Shown: in pieces, positions 46,388 through 58,074 of the stretch
Layout of the letters: each line of letters starts with the position of its first letter
How positions within the stretch are numbered: the first letter of the stretch is position 1
Assembly (NCBI RefSeq): GCF_029873635.1
Contig: NC_080418.1
Span: forward strand, 9,009,062 to 9,073,061
Length of the DNA: 64,000 nucleotides
Origin: Malania oleifera
Taxonomy: Eukaryota > Streptophyta > Magnoliopsida > Santalales > Ximeniaceae
Direction: 5' to 3'
Made by a program: the position numbers and the translations under genes
Notes under the pieces: model-generated
Database searches by the model: none
What the model was told of the DNA's origin: nothing
What the model saw: the letters and a program-made list of their open reading frames with translations, nothing else

Positions 46388-46948
46388 CTAGATAAAGTAC
46401 CTGCAATCAAGAGTAAGAGCAGTATAAAAACAATCAGCTAACCTCCATGAGTAAAACCCATGATGTGGACAAGTACTTAGCAGATCCTTGAATCGATCCC
46501 AACAAGCCCGAAATGTCTCGTCATCCTGTTGCACAAAATTAAGAATTTGTTCTTGCAAAAATTGAATTTTCTGTGAGGGACAAAACACATGTAGAAATTC
46601 ACACTCCATTTCAGACCAATTAGTGATAGAGTGAAGTCTCAAAGACTGAAACCATATCCGAGCCCCATCCTACAAAGTAGCAAGAAATAAAGTTAGTCTA
46701 ATAGATTCATTAGTTTTAGCATGAGGGAAAAACATATTAGTAGTTAATTCAAACTTTGCTAAGTGCTGATAGGGGCACTCAGATTCCGTCCTGTAGAACT
46801 CGGGTAGTAATGACATCCTCACGTGCTGCATCATGAAATTAAACTTGTCAATAGGTAAAACAGTGGAAGAGGGTGTCATGGCATATTCAAGCTGCAAAAA
46901 GTCCATCATCGTGCGTGGTGTAGGTGCAGCCATGTTTTCAAAACTCAA
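46388..46948 (-). pseudogene. Athila-like gag block
   Basis: Contains the retrotransposon gag core with the signatures WFQSLRLHSITNW and CWDRFKDLLSTCPHHGF, the form seen in plant Athila gag proteins. Decayed. Confidence 0.85.
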
Positions 46949-47058
46949 TTATTTTGTTCTGTTTTTGTTTTCTGCTTTTTTTTTAACCAATTAAAATAAC
47001 GAGAAAAATGCTAATTTGAGACTAAGACCGACATTCCCTGGCAACGGCACCAAAAACT

Positions 47059-48730
47059 TGACTCACTAGAAAAATGAGCAATTCGAAAGCTATCCCAAGT
47101 ATAGGAGTTACGTCATGTAATATTTAGCCCAAGGGCTAGATCGTCTCTTCAGGGAATGTGTTTAATCTCCAATTTTATGTTCTTCCAAATCAAAATTAAA
47201 AAGGTACTGAACACAGTTCAGATTCGGGATTTCAAGATTGTTTGATTTCACTCTTAACAAATTAAATAACACGCACATTAAACCCTAAAAACTAACATGC
47301 ATGGAATTAAATAGTAAAAATGGAAACCCTAGTCTACTTATGGAAACATCGGAAACATGCATTAATTAAAGATGGCAATCTAGCACATGGAGTTAAAAAT
47401 ACGCAATGAAAACCCAATCGAACACACACGCGCACAATAAAAACCGAACCTTTAATGAAATTAAGAACTCAAACTAAAATAACGACTCATGATAACAGAA
47501 CACAATAAACCATGCACTTTATATTTTCTTCTTTTTTTTTATTAAAACTTAACATAGAATTTAAATTAAAAGATAGATAAATAAAAAGCATATAATTTAA
47601 ATCCTTTACTTCAGAGCAAGATAAATAAAAAAAACAAAATTAAACCTCAATAAAGAAAGAAAAGAAAAATAAATAAAATTACTTAAACAAGGATCCAAAT
47701 ACTAAAGTGTTTTAACAACTTTAATGAAGAAATAATCTAAAACAAAAACAGTACCCAACTGTGATAAAATAGAGAAATTAAAAGAAAGAGAAATAGAAAG
47801 AGAAAGAAAGTTGAAGGGAGCCTCGGGTGGAGCAGGACTGCTGGAGGAGATGCTGGATGAAGATAGACTTCTCGGGTGTTCTGGTGTTTCGGCTATGGAC
47901 TTGCAATGGCAGCAAGGAAGCCTGCTGCTGTGCTCAGGTTGTTGCTGGCCGAGGGTGCTCTGAAGTGGCCGGAAGATTTGCTGCTGCTGGAGTTGAAGAT
48001 GATGATCTGGTGTGGCTCGGGGAGTGGAAGCTAGGCTGCTGTCGGCTGAGCAGAGGAGGCTGTGTGTAGAGGCTAAAGAAACAAGAAGAGGGTGCAGTGG
48101 CAACTGGAGAAGCAGGGATCAAACAGAGGAGCAGATGGGAGAGAAGAGCAGGGAGAGAAAGAAAACCAAAGAAAAGAAAAGAGTAAGGAAGAAGGAGAGG
48201 GGAGATAGCAAGAAGAAGAAGAAGAAGAAGAAGAGAAAAAGAAAAGAAGATGATGAAGAGCTACATGGGGAGGTTTATAAAGAGAAAAAAAGAATGCCCT
48301 ACCCGGATTATCCAACCCGACCCGGCCATGCATGACCGGATCACATCAAATATCATTATATATATATATATATATATTGTTTTCTTTTTTTGTTCTCTGT
48401 TCACAGCCTATTTTGACCCTTCTGCAGCCTGTTTATCACAAAATGCAAAACATGAAAGTTGTAGATAATCCTTTCCTCTTTCTCCAAAAATTTGAATCGT
48501 CTCAATCAGAGCTTAGATGGAAAAGTTATGCACGAATTACAAACAGGTACCGGTTTTAATTCCTCGAAATTTCTATGCGACAAAAAAATTACCAAAAATT
48601 CATAAATTATGCAATAAAACTCAAAAATGATAAATTCGACACTTGATTAAAATATTGGACATTTAATTAAAAATATAAGCTGTAGAGACCGAATTAAAGT
48701 GCCCAATTACGTAGTTTTGACACATAATCA
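47059..48730 (-). repeat. 5' LTR of the Athila-like element
   Basis: 1672 bp, TGACTCACTAG to GACACATAATCA on the + strand, adjoining the Athila-type primer-binding site. Contains (GAA)n (about 48210-48235) and (TA)n (48357-48376) tracts in the same places as its partner. Confidence 0.92.
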
Positions 48731-48860
48731 CCTTCGCCATAAGTGAGGGTTATTAATAAAATTTTAACGTTTATCTTTAAGGATTTGGTGTAAGAGATGA
48801 TATCAAATTTCTAGGATGAAATTTTTATCTTGCTCTGAAATTTCGAGGACGAACCTAGGG

Positions 48861-49060
48861 TCTCGTCAAAGAACGTCCTTCTAGATCTCGTCGGAAGTAC
48901 ACGTGTCTCGTCGACGAGAAGATACCGAGAGCAAGAAAATCAAGTCACTAAGGGTTCGTCAACGAACTCATTATCTTCATCAATGAACACCCTTCTTTAA
49001 TTCATCGACGAGTACACGTGTCTTATTGACGAAACCACGTGGCTAGCAATCTATATATAC
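48861..49060 (+). promoter_or_regulatory. Palindrome array and TATA box of LTR L
   Basis: About eight TCGTCGACGA-like sites, several decayed at CpG, then CTATATATAC at 49051-49060. Confidence 0.55.
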
Positions 49061-49253
49061 GTAAAAATCAGATTTTCAGCGGGAGTTTCAGTTTCTTTTC
49101 ATTTGTCTCTCTCTAACTTTCAGTTTCTCCTTCTTCTCTCCTCCAATCTGGCTCCATTTTTCCCTATTTCAATGATCAGAAGTTACCACGATGATCTCGG
49201 GGAGATTCTCTACAACTTAACTAGAGAAGATTGCTAATTTGGGGTTCTTGAGC

Positions 49254-49744
49254 TGTTGGGGGATTAAACCTGGAGCAATAATCACACACGAAGAAAAATA
49301 AACAAACACATCTACACTTGAACACTGGATTTATGTGGTTCGGTCCAAACTGACCTACATCCATAGGAGCACACGCCACTACACTATAAACTGGAGAATA
49401 AATACAACGAGGAGGAGCCACACTGCTCAACTCTACTCTCTCTCTCTATCACACCTCAACTCTCTGCACAACACACTCTGCACTCAGTTCTCTCTGCAAC
49501 ACACCTCACTACACACCACCTCTCTACACTCAAAGCAACACTGCTGCACATACACTCTTCAGCAACCCACACACATACACGCATACTCCCAGCCCATATA
49601 TATATACAAGGGGGAGCTAAATTCAAAGGTGGTGGCTGTAGATTTCAACAAAATCTGCAGAGTAGGTGGCCACCGTTCTTCAACGTCAAAGTTAGTGGCT
49701 GGGCTGGTGCGGCTGCCGACGGCTCCACACCAGCATTCCTAACA
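49254..49744 (-). repeat. 3' LTR of copia element K
   Basis: 491 bp, TGTTGGGGGAT to CATTCCTAACA on the + strand. Carries a (CT)n-rich centre and a (TA)n tract near its end. Confidence 0.92.
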
Positions 49745-49984
49745 ATCTCCCACTTGGAGACGGAGGCAACATCTCAACCAGTGTATAGGCAAATGATGTG
49801 CTCATGTCTCTCTTCAAGGATGAAGATCAACTGAAGTTAAGCATAACTTCAGCTTCTCTCTAGTCGCCACCTTCTTGTCTGCTAGATTTCTGCGGACTAA
49901 TCTGATGGCTGTCATCTTCACAAGTGGTGTAAAAATGTCGGTGTAGTCAATCCCTTTCTTCTGCTCAAAGCCTTTGACTACCAA

Positions 49985-50884
49985 CTAAGGCTTGTAATTT
50001 CTGGAGCCGTCATGCTCCTTTTCAATTTTGTACACCCACTTGTTGTGAAGGCCTTTGGGCAACTTCCACGTTCTGTTGGAGGTGAGGGACTTCATCTCGT
50101 CCTTCATTGCAAGCTCCCACTTGCTCGCATCTCCTGCCTGACATGCTTCATCATAGCATTCGGGCTCTCCTCCATCTATAGGAAGTAAGTAATCTATATA
50201 CCTTCCGTCTGGTATATGAGGCCGATTAGATCTCCTAAGCTCCGGTACTGGAGTAGGAGATGGTGGTGCGATGATCTGCTCCACTAGTTCCTCCGCCTGA
50301 GGATTCTCAGCATTCTGCTGTTGTGTCCCGACACACTTCTTTGAGGCATAGGTGTTTATCTGGAAACTGACCCTCTTCTGTTTCCTGACTATACAATCCT
50401 CACACATGTCAATCTGTACTAACTGTAGACCACTTAATTTTCCCTTTGAGTGCTTCACCCTGAGTTCCTTCTCGCTCATGTGACCAAGTCGTTGGTGCCA
50501 AATGTTGCTGTCGTCATTTCCTGCAGCAACTGAAATAGACATGGAGGCATTGGAGGTTAGAAAAAGTGTCCTGCTTTTCTTACCACGCGCAGTCGTTAGT
50601 ACACCCTTTGAGACTTTCCATTCATCGCCAATGAATTTCGTCGTGTATCCCTCATCTACCAGCTGACCAACTGAGATCAAATTCTTTCTTCGGTCTAGAA
50701 TATATCTGACATCCTTCAGCTTCCATACTGACCCGTTCATTTTGATCTTCATAACTCCCTTGCCGATTATGTCGCAAGGTTGATCGTTGCCAAGGTACAC
50801 CTTACCGAAATCACCTGGTGTGTACTCCTCTAGGCAATCTTTGCAGCATGTGGCATGATATGAGGCTCCGGAGTCTAAGCCCAA
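49985..50884 (-). pseudogene. Copia element K: protease, GAG-pre-integrase and reverse transcriptase remnant
   Basis: One open block begins at the protease signature DSGASYHAT. It continues with the IWHQRLGHMSEKEL segment of GAG-pre-integrase and then passes, without an integrase core, into the N-terminal reverse transcriptase motif (WELAMKDEMKSL). Confidence 0.85.
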
Positions 50885-51042
50885 GACTCCTGCTTGCTCT
50901 CCAAAGAGCAGATCAACATCTCATCATTCTCGGAAGTAATATTTGCTTCTGTCTTTGCCTCATATTCCTTTCTCAAACCTTTACACTGGTTTCTGAAATG
51001 TCCGGTTTTTCCACAGTTCCAGTACTCAACATTCTTTGTGCC

Positions 51043-51672
51043 CTAGGAACCTCTGGGATCTCTGGATTTGGACCGCCTGGTCCTGGATCTGCCACGATTA
51101 TTAGATCGTCCATGCCCGCTTCCCTTTCCTCGGCTTTCCACATTCAAAGTTGAACTTGAAGTGGAGTCATTGTTTGACTGCATTTTGATCTCCCCTGTCA
51201 AAATCATGCTGATAACCTCGTCGTATTTCAACTTCGATTTTCCTGCAGAGCTACTGATCGCAGTGACAATACCTTTCCAACTCTCAGGCAGTTGATTGAG
51301 AATTAATAGGGCACGGATCTCACTGTCAAAGGTAATCCCGACCGAGGCGAGTTGATCCGACAGTTCATTGAAATTATTCAAATACCTGCTAAAACTCTCA
51401 CCTACAGACATGCTCATTGTAAACAGTCTTTTCATGAGATGTACCTTGTTCGCAGCTGATGGCTACTCATACATGTTAGATAGCGCATCCATAAGGGACT
51501 TGGTGGTTGTCAAGTGCTTGATGTTGAAGGCAACAGACTTTACCAACGTCATCCTCACGGCTCCGAGGGCTTTTCGGTCAAGCAACTCCCACTCACTCTC
51601 TTTCATGGATTCTGGCTTCTCCATTAGTGGTAAGTGCAACTCCTTACCAAATAAGAAGTCCTCGATCTGCAT
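51043..51672 (-). pseudogene. Copia element K gag region
   Basis: Two blocks with copia gag features: ALGAVRMTLVKSVAFNI and MSVGESFSRYLNNFNELSDQL (UBN2-type), and an Arg/Gly/Ser-rich tail. A likely knuckle follows near 51010. Decayed. Confidence 0.8.
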
Positions 51673-52450
51673 TTTCTAGAAACCGAAGTTCGTGCCATCA
51701 AACATCTTGATGTGAGAGTTCTTTTAGTTCGACATCTTGATTCGCTGATCTAAATATGGAATTAGCTCAATCGGTCTAACGCCGTTAATGATGCCGTTAC
51801 TGTGCCTTCTGCTGACGTGGCATGTGGGGCCCACATCTGGTGTGGCACTGTGGGGGCCCACCTACATACAAGTAATTGTGGGACCCACTCAGTGACGTGG
51901 CGCTGGCGTGGCGTGGGACCTGGCTGACGTGGCGGTCTTCTCGGATGCTGTCGTGGCAGTGACGCGGCAGCTTGCTGGCCGCTTGCTTGGCGCTAACGTG
52001 GCGGCTAGCTAAGCGCTGACTAACGACATGGCGTTGACGCAGCAGCGCTGACTGATGACGTGGCGCTGACGCAGTAGCGCTAACGTGGCGAGATTTGGCT
52101 GACGCGGTGCTGACATGGATGGTCAACGTGGACCGTCTTCTTCCTTCCAATGAGTCACCAGTCGATCGCCGGCACGTGGACGCGCGTGCAGGGACTGGTG
52201 GTGTGTCTGCCAGCGCGTGAGGGCATGTGCAGCGGCGTCAAAACGTCCCCTTGTCATTGGCGGCGCGTGTGGGCACGTGCAGTGTGTTTCGAGCTCCATT
52301 CGAGCTCCGGTTACCTCTGTTAGCTTCGTCTTGTTGAGAGGAGTTCGATGGTAGCCTCAAAATAAAATTTCGAGCTACTGGACAGAGGGTCAAAATTCGG
52401 AATTTTTCTTGATTTGGCGATTTCACTCCAACCAAGGCTCTGATACCAAT

Positions 52451-52943
52451 TGTTAGTGGGGATGATACCTGGAGCAATAATCACACACGAAGAAAAATAA
52501 ACAAACACATCCACACTGGAACACCGGATTTACGTGGTTCGGTCCAAACTGACCTACGTCCACGGGAGCACACACCACTGCACTATAAACTGGAGAATAA
52601 ATACAACGAGGAGGAGCCACACTGCTCAACTCTACTCTCTCTCTCTATCACACCTCAACTCTCTGCACAACACACTCTGCACTCAGTTCTCTCTGCAACA
52701 CACCTCACTACACACCACCTCTCTACACTCACAGCAACACTGCTGCACATACACTCTTCAGCAACCCACATACATACACGCACACTCCCAACCCATATAT
52801 ATATATAAGGGGGAGCTAAATTCAAAGGTGGTGGCTGTCGATTTCAACAAAATCTGCAAAGTAGGTGGCCACCGTTCTTCAACGTCAAAGTCGGTGGCTG
52901 GGCTGGTGCGGCTGCCGACGGCTCCACACCAGCAATCCTAACA
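52451..52943 (-). repeat. 5' LTR of copia element K
   Basis: 493 bp, TGTTAGTGGGGATG to CAATCCTAACA on the + strand, adjoining the primer-binding site. Confidence 0.92.
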
Positions 52944-53036
52944 TGAGCACCATCCCAAAATCAGGATAAGTAAGTTATTTTAGGATTTATGTGGTTATTT
53001 GGAATATGTGAACTCAAAAAAGGTGTTAGATGGTAA

Positions 53037-55133
53037 TGTTGACCTTATAGGTCACACCCGATTTTAATAATGGCAAATACCTGATGTATTTGATGGGTGT
53101 TTGAGGTTATATGCAGGTATACTGATTGGTAGATCAATATGATGGCACAAGAAATTGAAGTTGAAGACCCAATTTTTGTTGCATTTAATTTCATTATTCT
53201 TTAAGGGTGTGTAATAGTAAATAGGGCTTTGATTGTAATAACCATATGCATCACCTGCATGATTAGATAAGTAAGTTTAAACTAAAAAGAACCTAGAAAT
53301 TACTCTAGGACACTCACTCATGCATATGTATGTACGGCTAAATGGATAGGGTGATTGCATGATTAAATAGGACCGAAATGTACAAAATATGCATGTTTGG
53401 TCGACCGTACTTATTAGTACAAAATCCTCCCGCTTGACCGAACCGGGTCCAGGTCAACAGTTTGACCACAGTTCCGTCGACCGAGCCATGGCCAGTATAT
53501 TCTTCTCGATCGACGAACTCCCTAGGAGTTAACACATTAACCATCTGGTCGACCGTGCCCAAAATGTATAACAACGCCTTGGTCGACCGAGTTTCCACGT
53601 GTGAGAACTCAACAAAATTGCCCTAGAACCTCCATATTCGGTTGACCAAACTTGTAGTTCAAATGATGCCCAGTCAACCGAACTTAAAGCAACTCGATCA
53701 ACCGAACTTCCTTTGGTCGACTGGTGCTCTCGAGTTGTCCCAATATTTTTACCATGGTTAAAATTTTTAAATGGGATTAAAATAATTAAATTGTATTAAA
53801 ACTTTCCTAATAATTCCATATGTGTCTTGAATGGTTATATTTTTGGGGATGTCTATATATACCCCCTCATTTGGAATAATTAGCATTGATTTAGCAATCT
53901 TAATTAGGAGAAATCCTTTGAAATTCAAAAATCTATACTTATTTTTTAGTCTCCAGCACTCATACATACCAGATTTTATTGCTTAAATATTTTTGTAAGT
54001 GTGATTTGAGTGTTCTTGTTCTATAGGTTTGTTCTCTCAAGTTTGTGCTTGTTTGATATTATTTTAGTTAAGAGCAAGACCTCGAATTTTCTTAGGGGAC
54101 TTTATTGATAAGTCTTTCCTAAGAAGACTTTATTTGAGCTTCTGAGTATTGTACTATCATTGCAATATCTTAAGAAGTTCGTATTTGATTTTGGGTGCTA
54201 AAATACTTTCAAATCATTTTCAAATATCTCATGTGTTTTTATTTTGACAAAAATTCTTGAGGAGATATTTGTTTATGCTTTAAGGATCTTTGTTGCAATA
54301 TTCCTTGAGTGATATTATTTTTAAACACAAAGATCAAACTTGTTTTTGCAAACAAAATCTATACATCTCTTAAGGCTTATATATTGAGAAATATCATTCG
54401 TTGAGATATCTAAAGTGTTGCTAATATCTTTGTTTGAGCATTGTAATTGAATATATATTGTGTGATACAAAGATCATATTATTTGCACTCTCACGTACTA
54501 ATTGCAATGCTTGCATAAATATTTGAGAGTAGATATCTTAGACCACATTGAGCTTACTTCATTATATCATTTGGTGGTGTATGTGATAGATTATATTGGT
54601 ACATATAATCTTATCTAAGAAACATTTCCTTGTACACAAAAAATTGTATTTCAAATATGTTATATTCCAGGAACAGGCCTAAAGAGGGAGACTAGCCCTA
54701 TTGAATAGTCCTAGACTAGCTTAGACCTGGTTAGGAAAGTTAGGTGCGCCATGCTGGTAAGGCGTGTTGGTTGAGGTCAACCCCTTGAATTGACCTAAGT
54801 GTAATCGATGCCACTACACCCGTTAAGTGAGCCTCTAGTGGAATCTTCGGGCTTGCGAGTTAGAGATGGGGACGTAGGCACAGTTGGCTGAACCCCAATA
54901 ACATTTCGTGCATGTTCTTTACATTTCTGCAATTTACATTTCTGCACGTGTATGTTATAGTTTGAATTAAGCGCATGATTTAATTTACGTTTCTTATATT
55001 TGTATGCGCATTTGGAATTGTATATAAAGACCCTAGGTTACCAATTATATTGACCTCTGACTTAACCTAGGAGAAAAGTTTTAAATTCCAATTCACCCCT
55101 CCCCCCTCTTGGGAATACACCAATTCTAACAAT
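53037..55133 (+). repeat. 5' LTR of element G
   Basis: 2097 bp, TGTTGACCTTATAGG to AATTCTAACA, with a C-rich tract (CAATTCACCCCTCCC, 55091). Similar over its length to the solo LTR at 58075. Confidence 0.9.
53398..53863 (+). promoter_or_regulatory. GGTCGACC palindrome array and TATA box of LTR G
   Basis: About ten copies of TGGTCGACCGA or decayed forms (for example TCAACCGAACTT) at 53398-53722. TCTATATATACCC follows at 53852-53863. Confidence 0.6.
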
Positions 55134-55185
55134 TGGTATCAAAGCCTCGTGGCATTGACTTAAATGATTTTGCTAAAAGATCGAA

Positions 55186-56540
55186 ATGGCTCTCGTTGGT
55201 GTATCCCCATTTGGAGAGGGACAATCACCTACTAGTCCACCATTGTTTTGTGGTGTCGATTACACCACTTGGAAAGTTAGAATGAGTGCATTTATAAAAT
55301 CTATAAGTTAGAGGGCCTGGCAAGTGATTGTTAAAGGAATTTGTATGTCTGTAAACAAAAATGATATTACCTTGATACATACAAATTCATATGCCATGGA
55401 TTTATTATATAGTGCTTTAGATTCTCATATTTTTCATGAGTTTATGGCATGTAGAATTGCACAGGAGATCTGGGTTGAGTTTGAAAATAGATATGGAGAG
55501 ACCCAAGAAAAAGAAATTGCCACTCCAAACGATGTTCAGGAAGTGGCTAAACATGAGTAGGTTGCATAGTAGAAGATAAGGTATTTGAATCTTACCCTAC
55601 CTCATTTACTGATTCATGTAATGAAGCATGTGATGATTCTTATACTGAAACTTGTGATATATCATATGTTGAATCATCAGTTACCTCTAACGTCTGCTTT
55701 GACGATGACCCATGTATTAATTCATGTGATGTTTACTGTGATGATTCTTCTTCCAAATCATGTGTTATGTCAAATACTGAATCATCTATTGAGTTTCATA
55801 GTAATTCTATTAATGATGCATGTTGATTCTCGTGAAAAATATTGTAATATATTGTATGTTAAATCATCTGTTAAACTTTGTGATAATGCTGCAAATGATT
55901 CATATGATGTTCATTGTGATACAACTTATGATGAATCATACATTGTTTCCGTTGATGTTGCTATGAATGCATGCAATGATTCATGTGATACTTATGGTGA
56001 TAAATCTTACAATGTCAAATCATGTGCATCTAGTTCTGAAAGCATGACATCTTATGAGAAATTGCATAAGGAATTCATTAGTACTCATAAGTTCATTGTT
56101 AGGATGCATAAAAAGATAATTTTTTTGAAAAATGAAAATAAAAGGTTGGCTAAACAATTAGAGAAATTAAGAGATTATCATGCCACCTTAGAAGAGAAAA
56201 AGATGAAAAAAATATTGAAAATGATTTGCTAGGAGGGAGAAATAGGTGATAATAAACCCTCGGGACTTGAAAAGGAAAGGAAAATATGTTGAAAGAGGGT
56301 TCAAAATCATTTAAAAAATCCCATACAAATTTTCATGCCTCATATCACAAACACAAGATTAGTAAACATGGCTCTTCACAAAAATTTAAAACTTGCTTTC
56401 GTCATAAAAATTAAATGGCACACTTTATCCACTTGTCCATCCAAAAGTGCCAAAGGCTTAGGAAAAGAAATGAATTGGATAGTCATGATAGCAAACCTAG
56501 TAGGAGATGAGGAAGGATGGTTTCAATAGAAATTGCATAA
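55186..56540 (+). pseudogene. Element G gag region
   Basis: Begins MALVGVSPFGEGQSP and PPLFCGVDYTTWK, the SIRE-like gag start. Then comes a long Asp/Ser/Cys-rich repeat-like stretch (55585-56030), a coiled-coil-like Lys/Glu segment (about 56040-56220) and a decayed knuckle-like region (about 56390-56450). Broken in several places. Confidence 0.75.
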
Positions 56541-56769
56541 TTGTTTAATTCTTCCTTAGTTCCTAGGTTTAGGGATAGTGATGATTGTAAGTCTAGGAAT
56601 TGGTTTTCGCTTACAATATCAAATCTTGGTATATGCTTTAACTATATAATATTGTCTTACCAAGAACTGTTAGAGAACCACGTTAATGTTGAAATTCATG
56701 CAACATATCCAATCTAAACCTAAGGAGTTTCTAGTCAAAATTTGGTCAAATCTGAAAAATTGGCCATGC

Positions 56770-57032
56770 TCGGTCGACCAAGCATTGAATGAATTGGAGC
56801 TCCTGGTCAACCGTCCCATTGAATTTTGACTGTGTGGTCGATCAACCGGTTTGAACTTCACTAATTTGGTTGACCAAATCTGTTTGTCTACCCTTGGTCA
56901 ATCGAACCGAGAACCGTGCACCTGCCTCGGTCGACCACCCAATTCAATACAAACTTCTTCCGGTTGACCGAACACTGCCGGTTTGTAAGGAATTTAAAGC
57001 ATTGGTCGATTGAACCTCGGTGCTTATATATG
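56770..57032 (+). promoter_or_regulatory. Promoter-like module before the extra ORF of element G
   Basis: Seven or eight GGTCGACC-like palindromes (56770-57010) are followed by TTATATATGCC (57024) and, about 115 bp on, by the first ATG of the extra ORF (57148). The array-TATA-leader order matches the LTRs, but the sequence around it is not LTR sequence. Confidence 0.45.
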
Positions 57033-57147
57033 CCTTTCACATTTACGACTCATTTTTCACTAGAAAAACTTCAGATCTCCTCCACTGTTCCTCCAAGCAT
57101 CATCCCATATCCTTAGACTAGTATCAAACCCATCTCATCTTGCACTC

Positions 57148-58057
57148 ATGGCTCATCAAAATGATCGTATCAAAGCCCATGATATGGCGCACACTGAGGA
57201 CGATTGGTTTTTGTTGGAATGTGCCAAAATCAAATATGTGCAGGAGTTTCGCCCAAAAGAAGCTATTTTGGGTAAGATTCTAGATCTCGAATTTATGGAA
57301 CAACATTTTGGAAATATTATAAATATGTTCTAGTATCAAGGGTGGAAGACATTTATCTCTTATCAACCCAGTGGCCATTACTCTAACCTATGTTAGGTTA
57401 TTTTACACAAACTTAGGGAATGACGAGAATGGATACTTCTCTAGGGTAGTGAGGACCGATATTCGATTTGATGCAGAGTATTTATCTAACGTCTTAGATA
57501 TTGATCGTGGCGATTTTGAATGCCCACACTCAGTAACATCCTAGATACACGAACAGGATTTTACTGTTGCCACTTTTGCAAATCTGACTATGTCTGATCC
57601 ACTAGCCGCCAGTCAGAATCACCCACCTCAATATAGGTTGTTCACCTTAAAGGCCAAGATTGTGCACCACCTGATTATGTATAATATCCTGCCTAAGGCA
57701 GGATCTAGGGCGCATGTCTCCTTCCTAGAATGCTTTGTTATGTGGTGCTTGTTCGCTCAAAAAAAGCTAGATTTACCTAGCTTAATGATACAGTGGATGA
57801 TGGTCAAGACGATCGACCACAGGATCATTATGCCATATGGAGGGATTTTGAACAAATTATTTCGAGCAGTAGGAGTTACCCGCTCCAATGTGGTCGTGCT
57901 GAAAAAGAGGAGATCTGCAGATATATTCTCCGTTGTCACCCTAAGACTGATGGGATATGAGCTAGTCGGCAACATATGGTTGCCATCAGGTGCGATGGGT
58001 GCAGCAATTCAAGAGGAGCCCCGCAAGAGTTATCACCACAGCCCATGTAGCCAATGA
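57148..58057 (+). pseudogene. Extra ORF region of element G (putative plant transposon protein type)
   Basis: The best block is 57590-58057. Its pattern HHLIMYNILPKAGSRAHVS, SFLECFVMWCLFAQKKLDLP and PYGGILNKLFRAVGV matches the 'putative plant transposon protein' domain that accompanies several plant LTR elements. Its biochemical role is unknown to me. The upstream part (from ATG 57148) has the family's DDWFLLECAKIKYVQEFR start. The region is broken. It is not an envelope by any feature I can see. Confidence 0.65.
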
Positions 58058-58074
58058 ACACTGATCTAATGGCT

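Larger units (their letters stand above)
39462..48730 (-). mobile_element. Athila-like Ty3 element, gag only, with solo LTR C inside
   Basis: Perfect duplication CCTTC at 39457-39461 and 48731-48735. On the - strand: 5' LTR 48730-47059, primer-binding site TTGGTGCCGTTGCCAGGG (about 47053-47036, the Athila type), gag, solo LTR C, polypurine tract GGGAGGTT (about 41180), 3' LTR 41176-39462. Internal DNA is only about 3.5 kb without LTR C, and no protease, integrase or reverse transcriptase is recognisable, so it looks non-autonomous. The LTRs differ by about 9% over the first 160 bp, mostly transitions, so it is older than copia element 1. Gag has a few breaks. Confidence 0.9.
49254..52943 (-). 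mobile_element. Ty1/copia element K (Tork-like), internally deleted
   Basis: Perfect duplication TGAGC (49249-49253 and 52944-52948). LTRs 49254-49744 and 52451-52943 (about 490 bp, roughly 5% different). Primer-binding site on the - strand ATTGGTATCAGAGCC (about 52450-52436); polypurine tract AAGTGGGAGAT (about 49755). On the - strand come gag (about 51672-51043), protease and GAG-pre-integrase (50884-50350), then a small reverse transcriptase N-terminal piece (about 50130-49985). Most of integrase and reverse transcriptase is missing, so it cannot be autonomous. Confidence 0.92.
48736..53036 (+). mobile_element. Ty3 (Tekay/Del-like) tail and partial 3' LTR 'L', interrupted by copia element K
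   Basis: Continues the fragment at 39009. TTTCGAGGACGAA (48841-48853) is the conserved sequence just before the 3' LTR of Del-type elements. The LTR start is missing. Palindrome array (48861-49040), TATA box (CTATATATAC, 49051) and the CATCCCAAAATCAGG block (52950-52967) are present on either side of the copia insertion. Truncated at 53036 by SIRE-like element G. Confidence 0.75.

Noticed and set aside
51797-52150. Minus-strand frame rich in Arg, His and Ser
   Set aside because: GC-rich leader of copia element K with short GACGTGGCG repeats; no gag similarity and not bounded like a gene.
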